From contig CACIBF010000012.1 in assembly GCA_902584815.1 (NCBI GenBank), positions 1 to 35,930 on the forward strand: DNA of 35,930 nt. The letters are read 5' to 3'. A program made the translations under genes and the position numbers. This DNA comes from an uncultured Pelagibacteraceae bacterium. GTDB lineage: Bacteria; Pseudomonadota; Alphaproteobacteria; Pelagibacterales; AG-422-B15. This document shows positions 1-8,025 of the stretch, piece after piece. Below the pieces are notes generated by a model. The model had not been told where the DNA came from and searched no databases. It saw only the letters and a program-made list of their open reading frames with translations. Position 1 is the stretch's first letter, and each line of letters opens with the position of its first letter.

Positions 1-1
1 G

Positions 2-166
2 ATATTAATTTCAAAACACAAAGATGGTGATATTATCTCAAAGGTAATTTCCTATATGGGATTCAAGACTATAAGAGGATCAACAAGTAAACCTGGAAAA
101 ATAAAAAATAAAGGGGGATTCATTGCCGCTAAACAAATATTATCCTCTCTAAAGAATAGGTACTGA
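2..166 (+). CDS. DUF374 lysophospholipid acyltransferase-like protein, fragment
   Basis: The window opens inside this gene, read in the frame starting at base 2 and ending at TGA 164-166. The 54 visible residues (ILISKHKDGD..., GFKTIRGSTS, then a KNKGG stretch) match the middle of DUF374 proteins, which are LPLAT-fold acyltransferase-like enzymes usually found near lipid A or Kdo genes. In the family this stretch is followed by a TPDGPRGP-type motif and roughly 80-100 more residues. Here the frame stops soon after the KNKGG helix, exactly where a conserved gshA motif begins in another frame. I infer the 3' half is missing, either by real deletion or by a mis-join in assembly. The family call rests on motif memory only, over a short piece. 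Confidence 0.6.
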   Translation: MLISKHKDGDIISKVISYMGFKTIRGSTSKPGKIKNKGGFIAAKQILSSLKNRY

Positions 167-1424
167 GCATGAAAAGTTTGTATTCAATAAAAATGATTAT
201 TCTCTAATTCCTTATAAAGGTGAGCAAAGTATATCAGCTTTATTGGAGTCATTTATTCAAGATGATTGGAAACCTAAATATGAAGATGATAATATTATCG
301 CACTTACGAAAGAGAAAGCTAGTATTACGCTTGAACCAGGTGGACAATTTGAACTTTCAGGCGCACCATTAGTCACTATTCATGAGACATGCAGAGAAAT
401 AAATAATCATCTACATTTTGTAAAATCGGTAGAAGAAAAAATGAACATAGGATTTTTAGGTGTTGGGTTTTTGCCAATAGAAAAATTAGATGTCGTACCC
501 CATGTTCCAAAAAAAAGATATTCTGAAATCATGAGGCCATATATGAAAAAACTAGGTGGCCTTGGCTTAGATATGATGCATCGGTCATGCACTGTTCAGG
601 CAAACTTTGATTATATATCAGAGCTTGATATGAAAAAAAAGATAATGGTTTCAGCGGCACTTCAACCAATAGTTACAGGCTTATTTGCTAATTCACCTTT
701 TCTTGAAGGACAATTGAATGGCTTTCAATCATATCGTGGCTATGTATGGACAAAAACAGATAATGATAGAACAGGAATTTTACGATCAATGGTTGGTGAA
801 AATTTTTCATTTGAGGAATATGTCGATTATGCTTTAAAAGTTCCTGTCTATTCAATTATCAGAAATGGAAATTATATAAATTGTTTAGATTATAATTTTG
901 AAGATTTAATGAATAATAAATCTCATGAAATAAAAGCTGAAGAAATTACATTAGATGATTGGACTGATCACTTGAGTACAATATTCACTGAAGTTCGATT
1001 AAAAACGTATATTGAAATGAGAGGTGCTGATGCAGGAAGCTATAGATCTCTTTGTGCTCTTCCAGCTTTTTGGGCAGGAATTTTATATTGCTCAGATTCT
1101 CTAGAGGAGTCCATCTCGATAATAAAAGAATGGAATTTCGAGGAAATTATTTCTTTCAGAAATTCAGTATTTAAGAATGGGCTTAATGCTAAATTAAAAG
1201 ATAGAAATGGATGGGAAATAGCTGAGCAATTTCTAAAAATTTCATCTAAAGGACTTGAGTCGAGATCAAATTTAAATACTGTAGGTGAGAACGAAACAAT
1301 ACATATTGATTATTTATACGAAATGGTTCACAAAAAAGAAACCTCGGCCTTAAGATTAATCAATTTATATAAAGGTAAATGGAATAATGATGTAAAACAA
1401 ATTTATTCCAGTGAGTCTTTTTGA
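153..1424 (+). CDS. gshA: Glutamate-cysteine ligase (plant/alphaproteobacterial type), N-terminally truncated
   Basis: This enzyme joins glutamate and cysteine using ATP, the first step of glutathione synthesis in the cytosol. Conserved family blocks are visible: RIGTEHEKF at 153-179, then EPGGQFELSG, MMHRSCTVQANFDY, ANSPF and EMRGADAG. The conserved frame runs unbroken from 153, but TAA at 150-152 lies just upstream, and no ATG, GTG or TTG occurs until TTG 243, which is already past the conserved RIGTEHEKF block. About 423 codons remain against roughly 450-460 in the family, so some 25-35 N-terminal residues are missing. A protein started at TTG 243 would lack substrate-site residues and probably be inactive. 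The gene abuts a truncated DUF374 fragment, which points to a deletion or assembly junction. Family identity is firm; whether it is functional is doubtful. Confidence 0.85.
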   Translation, partial: RIGTEHEKFVFNKNDYSLIPYKGEQSISALLESFIQDDWKPKYEDDNIIALTKEKASITLEPGGQFELSGAPLVTIHETCREINNHLHFVKSVEEKMNIGFLGVGFLPIEKLDVVPHVPKKRYSEIMRPYMKKLGGLGLDMMHRSCTVQANFDYISELDMKKKIMVSAALQPIVTGLFANSPFLEGQLNGFQSYRGYVWTKTDNDRTGILRSMVGENFSFEEYVDYALKVPVYSIIRNGNYINCLDYNFEDLMNNKSHEIKAEEITLDDWTDHLSTIFTEVRLKTYIEMRGADAGSYRSLCALPAFWAGILYCSDSLEESISIIKEWNFEEIISFRNSVFKNGLNAKLKDRNGWEIAEQFLKISSKGLESRSNLNTVGENETIHIDYLYEMVHKKETSALRLINLYKGKWNNDVKQIYSSESF

Positions 1425-2507
1425 CTAAATATTTTCGTAGTAAATTGTTTGAGATGGAAATGCAAAGCCAGCATTGTTATTTTCGACAATGTTTTTAATT
1501 CGATATGCAAGTTCCTCTTTAACTTTCAGCCATTCTCCCCAAACTTTAGTTTTTGCAAAACAATAAACTAAGATATCAATTGAGCTATCTGAAAACTTAT
1601 CTATACGAACAAATGTAGCCTGTTCAGACTCAGATACAAAGTTTCCACTTTCTTTCAAATAATCTTCAATTTCGTCTCTAATTTTTCTTAGTTGATCTAA
1701 ATTTGTTTTGTACTCTAATCCTATAGTCCAATAAATTCTTCTATTTTGCATATTTGAAAAATTAGTAACGGCATTTTCTGCAAAGTTAAAATTAGGAACC
1801 ATCACTGGAGAGGAGTCAAATTGACGAACAACTGTTGATCTGAAGCCAATATTTTCAACTGTGCCCTCAACAATATTCTCAACTTTAATCCAGTCTCCAT
1901 TTTTAAATCTTTTTTCTAAAAGAATTAAAATTCCCGAAATTAGATTTTTAAATAAATCTTGAGCACCAAGAGCAATTGCTACGCTAAGAAGTCCTAAACC
2001 AGCTAAGATTGGTCCAACTTTAATGCCCCAAAGCTCTAACACTGCTGCCGCACCAATGAAAAAAATTGCAAATTTTAATATTCTTATTCCCCAGTCAACA
2101 AGGTCGCTAGTAAGAACGTCAGTAAATTTATGTGCAAAATAGGATAAAGGATCAATTAATTTATACAGTAGCCAAAATATAAGAATTGTAATTAATGATC
2201 GATTAAGGTTATCAGCAAATATTTGTAAAGTTTCGTTCAGATCAATGTAGGTAGATGCGATATAAACACCGAAAACAATAGGTATGAACTTAATTGGTTC
2301 CTTAAATGCATCTAAAACTTCATCATCAATTTGATTAGATGATTTTTTCACAACGGCTCTTAGTCTACTCATTACTAAACTGGTAAAGATTGATCTAAAA
2401 AAAACAAATATAAATAAGATCAGAAGACCTATTACAATGTTGCTAAAATTGATTCCGAAAGCACCATTATTCCAAACAGAGATAACAATATTAAGAAAAT
2501 CATTCAT
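1425..2507 (-). CDS. MscS-family mechanosensitive ion channel
   Basis: An inner-membrane channel of the small-conductance mechanosensitive (MscS) family, expected to release solutes on hypo-osmotic shock. Several hydrophobic segments are followed by the pore-helix signature (LAGLGLLSVAIALGAQDLFKN) and the beta domain (GDWIKVENIVEGTVENIGFRST, then MVPN). The C-terminal alpha/beta domain ends the protein. I chose ATG 2507 (MNDFLNIVIS), 43 bases after the upstream hydrolase stop. An in-frame GTG/ATG pair at 2579/2576 would add 23-24 polar residues and overlap that gene by up to 29 bases. Neither start has a clear Shine-Dalgarno sequence. It is the last gene of a four-gene minus-strand unit and stops directly against the gshA stop in convergent orientation. 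Confidence 0.88.
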   Translation of the reverse strand: MNDFLNIVISVWNNGAFGINFSNIVIGLLILFIFVFFRSIFTSLVMSRLRAVVKKSSNQIDDEVLDAFKEPIKFIPIVFGVYIASTYIDLNETLQIFADNLNRSLITILIFWLLYKLIDPLSYFAHKFTDVLTSDLVDWGIRILKFAIFFIGAAAVLELWGIKVGPILAGLGLLSVAIALGAQDLFKNLISGILILLEKRFKNGDWIKVENIVEGTVENIGFRSTVVRQFDSSPVMVPNFNFAENAVTNFSNMQNRRIYWTIGLEYKTNLDQLRKIRDEIEDYLKESGNFVSESEQATFVRIDKFSDSSIDILVYCFAKTKVWGEWLKVKEELAYRIKNIVENNNAGFAFPSQTIYYENI

Positions 2508-2550
2508 AAATTTAGAATAGCTTATTTGAACTTTATTTTGTAGATAATAA

Positions 2551-3414
2551 TTATGTGAGAAATTTGTTAATTTCATCACTTACCGCTTCAAAATTTTCAA
2601 GAGGAAGCATATGCGATGTATTTTTAATATTAATAATTTCTATATTTGGCATTAAGCGTTCAAGTTTTCTTTGAGACTCTTTATTACAAACATAACTATT
2701 TGGAGGAAGTATAAGCTTTATTGGAACATTGCTTTTTTTTAAATTAAAACCAATTTCATCAGGCGATAATCTAAAGTTAGCGGCTTCCCATTCTGGGTGA
2801 CAGCTTAGTTCATATTTTTGAAAGATATTTTTTTTTAAACCGCCTTTGACATAGTCTTCAATGATATTTCTTGATATATTTTTAAAAAGTTTTTTTCTCT
2901 CAAAATATTCTACAGCTTCATTTTGATTTTCCCATGTATTGCGTCTCATAAGAGCACCTCTGACCATGGGATGAATCTTCATCATTCCAGCCTTTTGTAA
3001 GAATTTATATATTATCCTGTATGAATAAGAGAGAATCACTGGATCAATTAAAATTAATTGAGATACTAGATCAGGCCTTGTGTATGCAAGAAGTAAACTT
3101 GCTGTACCGCCCATAGAATGTCCTATAAGAACAGAGGGTGTTTTTTTGATATCTAATATTTTCTCAAGATCATCTTTATAGATTAACCAAGATTTCATTT
3201 GATTATGGTCTGCGAGTAACGTGGTTTCTCCATGACCTCTCATATCATACGAAGTTATTTGATAATTTTTTTTAATCTTATTGAGCAGAGAGGAGTATGT
3301 CAGAGCATTAAATCCATTTGCATGAGAAAAATATATTTCAGGTGAGTTTTCACTCTCATTTATTACATAAGAATTAACTTTGCCATTCTCCATGTTTAGA
3401 GTTCTATTTATCAT
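2551..3414 (-). CDS. Alpha/beta hydrolase
   Basis: A 287-residue alpha/beta-hydrolase-fold protein. The nucleophile elbow GHSMGG spans residues 98-103 with Ser100 as the likely nucleophile. An oxyanion-side motif FSHANGFNA sits at 29-37, the DMRGHG strand at 57-62, and a late His268 in NTSHMLP is the likely triad histidine. There is no signal peptide, so it should be cytosolic. The substrate cannot be read from the sequence; esterase, lipase-like or C-C hydrolase activity are all possible. It starts three bases after the DUF4396 stop (ATG 3412-3414), so the two are probably translated from one transcript, and its end lies close to the MscS gene. Confidence 0.85.
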   Translation of the reverse strand: MINRTLNMENGKVNSYVINESENSPEIYFSHANGFNALTYSSLLNKIKKNYQITSYDMRGHGETTLLADHNQMKSWLIYKDDLEKILDIKKTPSVLIGHSMGGTASLLLAYTRPDLVSQLILIDPVILSYSYRIIYKFLQKAGMMKIHPMVRGALMRRNTWENQNEAVEYFERKKLFKNISRNIIEDYVKGGLKKNIFQKYELSCHPEWEAANFRLSPDEIGFNLKKSNVPIKLILPPNSYVCNKESQRKLERLMPNIEIINIKNTSHMLPLENFEAVSDEINKFLT

Positions 3415-3417
3415 TTA

Positions 3418-3849
3418 TTAATGACAATCCTTACCATACTTCTTTAGGCGCCAATAGTTATATGGAAGAGGAGTAATAAAGCCCACAAAAAGCATAAATG
3501 GAATTATAGTTAAATTTAGCTTAGCTCCACCCATCACAATCCAGTCGAGAGCATTCATTGATATTTCCATCATTAGCATCGATATAAGACTCATTCCAAC
3601 TGCCGTATTGAATGCATCTCTAAGCTTCATTTGTTTAGATAGAATTATAGTTTCTAGAATAATGCTTGTAATTATTCCATTAATAATTGCCAAAGTCATA
3701 ATCGCTAGTGTTGGTAAACTAAATGATGAATATTGAAAGAAAAGTATTGTACCAAAGTCCCCAATACTACAACCAATAAGACACCACATTGTATTGTAAG
3801 AACTACGCTTCCAAGTGTTTTTACATGTCCACGAAATATCTTTAATCAT
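3418..3849 (-). CDS. DUF4396-family membrane protein
   Basis: A 143-residue protein with about three to four hydrophobic segments. The N-terminal part carries CLIGCSIGD (Cys23, Cys27), which resembles the CxxGCxxGD/E signature of DUF4396 proteins, a family of unknown function. The C-terminus is short and basic and ends in Cys-His. The cysteine and histidine content suggests metal or redox sensitivity, but that is a guess. Its start overlaps the DUF1289 stop by four bases (3846-3849), so the two are translationally coupled. I know of no assigned role; the DUF4396 match is from memory of the motif. Confidence 0.7.
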   Translation of the reverse strand: MIKDISWTCKNTWKRSSYNTMWCLIGCSIGDFGTILFFQYSSFSLPTLAIMTLAIINGIITSIILETIILSKQMKLRDAFNTAVGMSLISMLMMEISMNALDWIVMGGAKLNLTIIPFMLFVGFITPLPYNYWRLKKYGKDCH

Positions 3850-4043
3850 TTTCTGTATCTCCTTTTTCTATCTCTAATATCAATATACGTCAAATCTCTC
3901 TCTTTTTCATTCATGCGAAGCCAATTAGCAATTTCATACTGTTCTCTGAAACATCCTATGCAAACCATGCCATTCATAAAATCATCATCGTATTTGCATA
4001 TTTTGACACAAGGACTTTTAATTTTCTTAGGAATATTAGGCAT
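3846..4043 (-). CDS. DUF1289 small cysteine-rich protein
   Basis: A 65-residue protein with the DUF1289 layout: SPCVKICKYD near residue 10, a CIGCFR motif in the middle, then EIANWLRMNEKER and a basic tail. Four cysteines in a CxxxC...CxxC pattern suggest a small metal or iron-sulfur site, which is how the family is usually described; its job is not established. It is the first gene of the minus-strand unit running through DUF4396, the hydrolase and MscS. It is divergent from rpoZ, with a 99-base AT-rich gap between the two starts. Confidence 0.9.
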   Translation of the reverse strand: MPNIPKKIKSPCVKICKYDDDFMNGMVCIGCFREQYEIANWLRMNEKERDLTYIDIRDRKRRYRK

Positions 4044-4142
4044 AAATTGTTATCATATTCTTACATTATTCCGATTTATAATTATTCAGCTTGATTTATT
4101 TAAATATTTCAATAAAACACAAATTCAATTTCTAAAAATCTT

Positions 4143-4766
4143 ATGGCACGTATTACAGTAGAAGATTGTATAAAACAAGTCACCAACCAGTATGAGCTTG
4201 TTATTCTTGCTAAAGAAAGAGCGGTTCAATTAGGTAGAGGGGCTGCACCAGCTGTAGATCCAGAAAATGATAAAAAACCTGTTATCGCACTGAGAGAAAT
4301 AGGTGAGGCAAAAATAACAAGAGATGAGCTTCAAGATAGTATCGTAAATAAATTAAGGCAAGTTTCTGACTATCAAGAAGAAGATGAAAATGAAGTCATC
4401 GAAGATGATACATTTAGACAAATGTATCAAGGAGGCCTATCTAAATCCGAGATGGAGAAAACTGCTACAAGAAAATTTACTTCAAGAGCACCACGAATAG
4501 ATGTTAAGCCAACTCCTATTCAGGAAAACAATATTCAAGATGAAACTATTTCTAATGAAAATGAAAATATAAATTCACCTTCAACAGATGAAAGTGAAAT
4601 TGATTCTGATGCAATCATGGAGGCAATCCAAAATGAATTAAGCTCGGAGCAATCAATTGCAGCTGAAGAAAACTCATCAAGTGAAACAACTGATGAAATA
4701 TCTCCAGATACAGAAACAGAAGAGACTTCAGTTTCTAATGAAGAAGAAACAGAAGATAAATCATAA
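4143..4766 (+). CDS. rpoZ: RNA polymerase omega subunit with long acidic C-terminal tail
   Basis: Omega helps fold and hold the beta' subunit of RNA polymerase. The first ~75 residues are a good alphaproteobacterial omega: MARITVEDCI at the start, ELVILAKERA, then DNDKKPVIALREI-like sequence (here ENDKKPVIALREIG). A short linker with EDDTF, seen in other alphaproteobacterial omegas as a DxxTF-type segment, ends near residue 95. From about residue 120 to 207 the protein is low-complexity and strongly acidic, rich in Glu, Ser, Asn, Asp and Thr, with very few basic residues. Family members are usually about 70-135 residues, so 207 is long. The stop lies nine bases before the first ACAD gene, suggesting co-transcription, whereas rpoZ more commonly precedes a relA/spoT gene. 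No clear Shine-Dalgarno sequence precedes ATG 4143. Confidence 0.92.
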   Translation: MARITVEDCIKQVTNQYELVILAKERAVQLGRGAAPAVDPENDKKPVIALREIGEAKITRDELQDSIVNKLRQVSDYQEEDENEVIEDDTFRQMYQGGLSKSEMEKTATRKFTSRAPRIDVKPTPIQENNIQDETISNENENINSPSTDESEIDSDAIMEAIQNELSSEQSIAAEENSSSETTDEISPDTETEETSVSNEEETEDKS

Positions 4767-4775
4767 CTTAAATTC

Positions 4776-5906
4776 ATGAATTTCGACTTTTCAGATGATC
4801 AAAAGTTATTACGTGATCAAGCTAGAAAATTTCTAACAGATAAGTGTGATCGTACTGTTGTAAGGTCAGTATTAGAAGATAGTCAGAAAAATCACTCTGA
4901 TGACCTATGGAAAGAAATTTCCACTATGGGGTGGACAGGAACTGCTATTCCTGAGGAATATGGGGGGCTAGGACTTGGTATGTTAGAGCTTTGCGTTATT
5001 GCTGAAGAACTTGGCCGATCTCTTGCTCCTACACCATTTTCATCTTCAATTTATTTATTTGCAGAATTTATTAAGTTGTATGGTACTGAAGATCAAAAGA
5101 AAAAATATTTACCAGAAATTGCTTCTGGAGAAGCAATTGGTTCTTTTGCTCTATCTGAAGGGAATGGAACACCAAAGCCGCATAATTTAAATTCAACTTT
5201 TTCTGACGGTAAACTAAATGGAGAGAAAGCTCCTGTTAATGATGGAGAAGTATCTGATTTTATCATTGTGGCAGCTAACACAGACGCAAACAAAAATAAT
5301 AAATCTCTATCTCTATTTATTGTTGATGCAAAGCAAGATGGAGTTACTTCAGAATCCTTAGAAACAATAGATCCTACACGCCCATCTTCTAGAATAATTT
5401 TAAAAAATGCTGAGGCAGAATTACTTGGCAATTCCGGTGATGGATGGGAAATTATTCAAAAAATTTTTGAACGTGCTGCAGTTTTATTTGCCTTTGAGCA
5501 GGTGGGTGGAGCTCAAGTTGCACTTGATGAAGCAAAAAAATATTCCTTGGAAAGATATGCATTTGGAAAACAAATTGGAGCATTTCAAGCACTCAAACAC
5601 AAAATGGCCGATATGTATGTCAAAATTGAATTAGCAAAATCAAATGCATATTATGGTGCGTGGGCATTAAGTTCTGATTCGAATGAATTACCTGTTGCAG
5701 CGGCTGGTGCAAGAGTGAGTGCTATTGACGCATATCATTTTGCTTCAAAAGAAAATATTCAGATTCATGGCGGTGTTGGCTTTACATGGGAGTATGATTG
5801 CCATTTATTCTATAGAAGAGCTAAACAACTTGCTTTAAATATTGGTAGTGTTCGTCAATGGAAAGAAAATTTAATTTCAAATCTTGAAAAAAGAAATATA
5901 ATGTAA
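4776..5906 (+). CDS. Acyl-CoA dehydrogenase, probable non-catalytic partner subunit
   Basis: A 376-residue ACAD-fold flavoprotein: N-terminal helical domain with a GGLGLG loop (63-68), a central beta domain, and a C-terminal helical domain with QIHGGVGFTWEYD. By hand alignment to medium-chain and isovaleryl-CoA dehydrogenases, the helix-G catalytic position is Ala234 (FERAAV), and the C-terminal EGT glutamate is absent (the region reads NIGS). So neither known catalytic base position holds Glu, although Glu232 is nearby. This pattern matches the non-catalytic half of alpha2beta2 ACADs such as the mycobacterial FadE28-FadE29 type. The next gene, two bases downstream, carries the glutamate. The acyl-CoA substrate is unknown; bulky or branched acyl groups are plausible by analogy. 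Confidence 0.88.
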   Translation: MNFDFSDDQKLLRDQARKFLTDKCDRTVVRSVLEDSQKNHSDDLWKEISTMGWTGTAIPEEYGGLGLGMLELCVIAEELGRSLAPTPFSSSIYLFAEFIKLYGTEDQKKKYLPEIASGEAIGSFALSEGNGTPKPHNLNSTFSDGKLNGEKAPVNDGEVSDFIIVAANTDANKNNKSLSLFIVDAKQDGVTSESLETIDPTRPSSRIILKNAEAELLGNSGDGWEIIQKIFERAAVLFAFEQVGGAQVALDEAKKYSLERYAFGKQIGAFQALKHKMADMYVKIELAKSNAYYGAWALSSDSNELPVAAAGARVSAIDAYHFASKENIQIHGGVGFTWEYDCHLFYRRAKQLALNIGSVRQWKENLISNLEKRNIM

Positions 5907-5908
5907 TT

Positions 5909-7168
5909 ATGGATTTTAACGATAACACAAAAGAAGCTGAGTTTAGAACTAAAGTACGTAAGTTCTTAGATGAAAATGCCCAAAGACGTGGAGAGGTTAT
6001 AAAAACACCTACAACTGCAGGAGCACCTGAGTCAGTAAGTGGCGAAAAAGCTGCAAATGATGCTTTGATGAAAGCCAAAGAATGGCAAAAGAAGAAAGCT
6101 GAAGCTGGTTTAGCTGCTATCATATGGCCTAAAGAATTTGGGGGATATGGTGGAAGCCCAATTGAGCAAGTAATATATCAGCAAGAAGAACATAATTATT
6201 TTGTTCATTCTGGGTACTTTGAAATTGGCATTGGTATGCTTGGACCTACTATGATGGTTTGGGGTAAAGACGAAGATAAAAAAAAATATCTTCCAAAAAT
6301 GTTAACAGGCGAAGAAATTTGGTGTCAATTATTCTCAGAACCTGCAGCAGGATCAGACCTTGCAGGAATAAAAATGAAAGCTGAAAAAGACGGATCGGAC
6401 TGGATTCTTAATGGTCAAAAAGTTTGGACATCAGGCGCTCACCTTTCTGATTATGGAATGATTGTAGCTCGATCAGATCCAAATGCTGTAAAGCATAAAG
6501 GACTGACTTACTTTTTCTTGGATATGAAGACACCTGGAATAGAGGTAAAGCCTATTAAACAAATTTCAGGTACAGCTCACTTTAATGAAGTTTTTTTTAA
6601 TGATGTAAGAATTCCTGATAGCCAACGTCTTGGCGAAGAGGGTGAAGGATGGAAAGTTGCTTTAACAACTCTTATGAATGAAAGACTAGCTGTTGGTGAT
6701 CCTCCAGGGCTTGATTTTGATCAAATATTTGACCTTACAAAAGAAGTTGAAATTGAGGATGGGCCAGCAATTAAAAACTCTGAAGTAAGGCAAAAAATTG
6801 CTGACTGGTATGTACAGTCTAGAGGACTGCAATATACAAAATACCGAAGTATCACAGCTCTATCTAAGGGCCAAACACCTGGACCAGAGCTATCAATAAG
6901 TAAATTGGTAACTGCTTCAAAGATGCAAGATGTATCATCTTATGCTTTAGATTTATTGGATATGCACGGTTACGTCATTGATGACAAAAATCCAGCAATG
7001 AATAATTTGTTTCAAAATGGACTTTTCTTTTCTACTGCATTGAGAATAGCAGGTGGAACTGATGAAGTTTTAAGAAATATTATTGCTGAGAGAGTATTAG
7101 GCTTGCCACAAGATGAAAGAATGGACAAGAAAGTGCCGTTTAAAGATCTACCAACTGGTAGAGGCTAG
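5909..7168 (+). CDS. Acyl-CoA dehydrogenase, probable catalytic subunit
   Basis: A 419-residue ACAD beginning two bases after the previous gene. It has WPKEFGGYGG near residue 73, the FAD/substrate segment CQLFSEPAAGSDL (139-151), WTSGAH (173-178), and the C-terminal AGGTDEVLRNIIAERVLGLP-type ending. The glutamate in LMNERLAVG (Glu258) lies where isovaleryl-CoA and long-chain acyl-CoA dehydrogenases carry their helix-G base, while the C-terminal position is Gly rather than Glu. It therefore looks like the active half of a heterotetramer with the upstream gene. It should transfer electrons to ETF and form a trans-2-enoyl-CoA. The exact substrate is not readable. Confidence 0.9.
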   Translation: MDFNDNTKEAEFRTKVRKFLDENAQRRGEVIKTPTTAGAPESVSGEKAANDALMKAKEWQKKKAEAGLAAIIWPKEFGGYGGSPIEQVIYQQEEHNYFVHSGYFEIGIGMLGPTMMVWGKDEDKKKYLPKMLTGEEIWCQLFSEPAAGSDLAGIKMKAEKDGSDWILNGQKVWTSGAHLSDYGMIVARSDPNAVKHKGLTYFFLDMKTPGIEVKPIKQISGTAHFNEVFFNDVRIPDSQRLGEEGEGWKVALTTLMNERLAVGDPPGLDFDQIFDLTKEVEIEDGPAIKNSEVRQKIADWYVQSRGLQYTKYRSITALSKGQTPGPELSISKLVTASKMQDVSSYALDLLDMHGYVIDDKNPAMNNLFQNGLFFSTALRIAGGTDEVLRNIIAERVLGLPQDERMDKKVPFKDLPTGRG

Positions 7169-7179
7169 TATTTAACTTT

Positions 7180-8025
7180 TTGTTTTCAACAATTCTAAGT
7201 AATGTCCCCCCTGAGAACCTTTTTTTGTTGCTTATTCTATTAATTTCTGCAGGTGTATTTACAGGTATAATTGCTGGCTTATTTGGTGTTGGAGGTGGAG
7301 TTGTTGTTGTTCCAACATTATATTACATTTTTACTTTAGCTGAAGTTGATGAGAACATCAGAATGCATCTTGCAGTTGGGACTTCTTTGGCAAATATTAT
7401 CCCCATCTCAATTGTAGCAGCATTAAGTCATGCAAAAAGAAAATCTGTAGATATTTTTTTATTGAAAACAATATCTTATTCAGTAGTAGCAGGAGTTATA
7501 CTTGGAGCCTTTATAGTTTCAAGTTTAACTGGTAAAACGCTTATCTTTATTTATTCAAGCTTACTTTTACTAGTTTCACTTCAATTCTTTTTCTGGAATG
7601 ATGCATGGAGAATAGCAGTTGAATTTCCAAGAAATATTTTGAAACATTTGTATGGTTCATCAATAGGATTTTTCTCTGTTATAATTGGTATTGGAGGAGG
7701 ATCTTTAAGTGTTCCCTTATTGAAGCTTCACAGTTTTGAAATTCATAAAGCAATAGGCACAGCATCAGGTATCGGAGCATTTATTGCTATTCCTGGAACA
7801 ATTGGTTTCATAATTTCAGGAGTTCTAAATGGAGTAAGTGTACCATTAAGTCTTGGGTACGTTAACTTTATGGGACTTGCGATGTTTACTCCAATGACAA
7901 TGTTGGCAGCACCACTAGGAGTGAGACTTGCTCACTATTTATCTAAAGAAAAATTGAATAAATTATTTGCAGCGTTTATTTTTATAATGGCGATACGGCT
8001 ATTCATAGAGTGGGCAGGCCTATAA
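7180..8025 (+). CDS. TauE/SafE-family anion permease
   Basis: A 281-residue polytopic inner-membrane protein with about eight hydrophobic segments in two repeats. Each repeat opens with the family's glycine-rich loop: GLFGVGGGVVVVP near residue 33 and GIGGGSLSVPLL near residue 168. TauE/SafE proteins export or import small organic sulfonates, sulfite and similar anions; which one cannot be told here. The best start is TTG 7180, since no ATG or GTG lies upstream in frame after the previous stop at 7168 and the hydrophobic N-terminus needs it. It follows the ACAD pair by 11 bases, so it is probably co-transcribed. It ends against the convergent phosphomannomutase gene. Confidence 0.9.
   Translation: MFSTILSNVPPENLFLLLILLISAGVFTGIIAGLFGVGGGVVVVPTLYYIFTLAEVDENIRMHLAVGTSLANIIPISIVAALSHAKRKSVDIFLLKTISYSVVAGVILGAFIVSSLTGKTLIFIYSSLLLLVSLQFFFWNDAWRIAVEFPRNILKHLYGSSIGFFSVIIGIGGGSLSVPLLKLHSFEIHKAIGTASGIGAFIAIPGTIGFIISGVLNGVSVPLSLGYVNFMGLAMFTPMTMLAAPLGVRLAHYLSKEKLNKLFAAFIFIMAIRLFIEWAGL

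Noticed and set aside
153-245. Simple single-base frameshift joining DUF374 and gshA
   Set aside because: Correcting a frame would not restore the missing C-terminal part of DUF374 or the N-terminal residues of GshA, so lost sequence is needed to explain it.
3733-4161. Plus-strand open frame of 142 residues opposite DUF4396 and DUF1289
   Set aside because: It lies over two well-recognised minus-strand genes and runs into the rpoZ start; its composition looks like antisense shadow.
4535-4777. Minus-strand open frame opposite the rpoZ tail (Ser/Val-rich, 80 residues)
   Set aside because: It mirrors the low-complexity acidic tail on the other strand; no family, start signal or context supports it.
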